A stretch of 64,000 nucleotides of DNA, from NCBI GenBank assembly GCA_023399215.1, contig JAEWQJ010000047.1, forward strand, positions 1 to 64,000, read 5' to 3'. Source of the DNA: Methanobacteriota archaeon. GTDB taxonomy: Archaea; Halobacteriota; Methanosarcinia; Methanosarcinales; Methanosarcinaceae. The position numbers and the translations under genes are program-made. Below the pieces are notes generated by a model. It was not told the origin of the DNA and made no database searches. It worked only from the letters and a program-made list of their open reading frames with translations. Every line of letters begins with the position of its first letter. Within the stretch, counting starts at the first letter, position 1. Below are positions 63,900-64,000 of the stretch, piece after piece.

Positions 63900-64000
63900 T
63901 TGGAAACAAAAAAAATAATTTTACTCCTGATAGCTCTGTCAGTAATAATATCAGGCTGCCTGAACTCGGAAGAAGAGAAGAATGGGAAAGAAGACCGGGA
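63900..64000 (+). CDS. Lipoprotein, N-terminus only (runs off the window)
   Basis: TTG 63900 is preceded by AAGGGGA. It encodes a lipoprotein signal peptide (KKIILLLIALSVIISGC, lipobox IISGC) and then a charged stretch (LNSEEEKNGKEDR) where the window ends. Family unknown. It follows another lipoprotein on the same strand. Confidence 0.75.
   Translation, partial: METKKIILLLIALSVIISGCLNSEEEKNGKEDR

Overview
The window reads as chromosome of a Methanosarcina-like methanogenic archaeon. The evidence is the gene content: a fused HdrA2-MvhD heterodisulfide reductase subunit with a polyferredoxin, formylmethanofuran dehydrogenase genes (fwdG-B-D), a ferredoxin:thioredoxin reductase catalytic subunit, PGF-type surface proteins, two UPF0228 proteins (a family I know from Methanosarcina), and long AT-rich intergenic regions full of short tandem repeats. 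I cannot name the species from the sequence alone.

Layout. 1-9 kb: a PocR/PAS sensor histidine kinase cut by the window edge, a decayed small gene with an in-frame TAG, an M23-like protein, a Rossmann/Cys protein, a DUF72 protein, an orphan restriction-modification specificity domain and a DNase I-fold lipoprotein. 9-16 kb: a TPR protein, then a GC-richer, bacterial-looking pair (PPK2 polyphosphate kinase and a P-type cation ATPase), probably acquired by transfer. 16-24 kb: small redox and regulatory genes (CoA-binding protein, Cys-rich peptide, winged-helix regulator, ferredoxin, DUF59 Fe-S protein, nitroreductase, histidine phosphatase, HD protein), then decayed IS1- and IS5-family transposases around a secreted beta-helix protein. 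24-34 kb: repeat proteins (HEAT, an immunity-like adaptor with helical repeats, zinc ribbons, a YVTN propeller, UPF0228). 34-48 kb: the energy-metabolism core (UspA, polyferredoxin, HdrA2, FTR, FwdGBD, 2-oxoacid:ferredoxin oxidoreductase KorAB). 48-64 kb: membrane proteins (LPG-synthase-like, AI-2E-like, CLC channel), a gluconeogenic pair gpmI/ppsA with ppsA frameshifted, an hsdR remnant, a PGF-anchored surface protein and lipoproteins.

How genes fit together. HdrA2, polyferredoxin, FwdGBD, KorAB, FTR and the small ferredoxin all use low-potential ferredoxin or thiol redox chemistry. PpsA and GpmI are consecutive gluconeogenic steps. PPK2, the P-type ATPase and perhaps the Ppx-like HD protein touch polyphosphate and ion homeostasis.

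The most unusual signal is at start codons. At five loci a good Shine-Dalgarno sequence is followed at normal spacing by ATA, just where family-like N-termini begin (TPR protein 9252, ferredoxin 18662, DUF59 19006, zinc-ribbon 29959, UspA 34496). A sixth uses ACG (UPF0228, 33288) and a seventh may use CTG (KorA, 45769). Either this genome initiates on near-cognate codons unusually often, or start codons have been hit by mutation or sequencing error. A second recurrent pattern is short tandem duplication beginning at or just after stop codons (at least six genes). Mobile-element traces are all decayed: IS1, IS5 and IS66 transposase remnants plus several MITE-like inverted-repeat elements.
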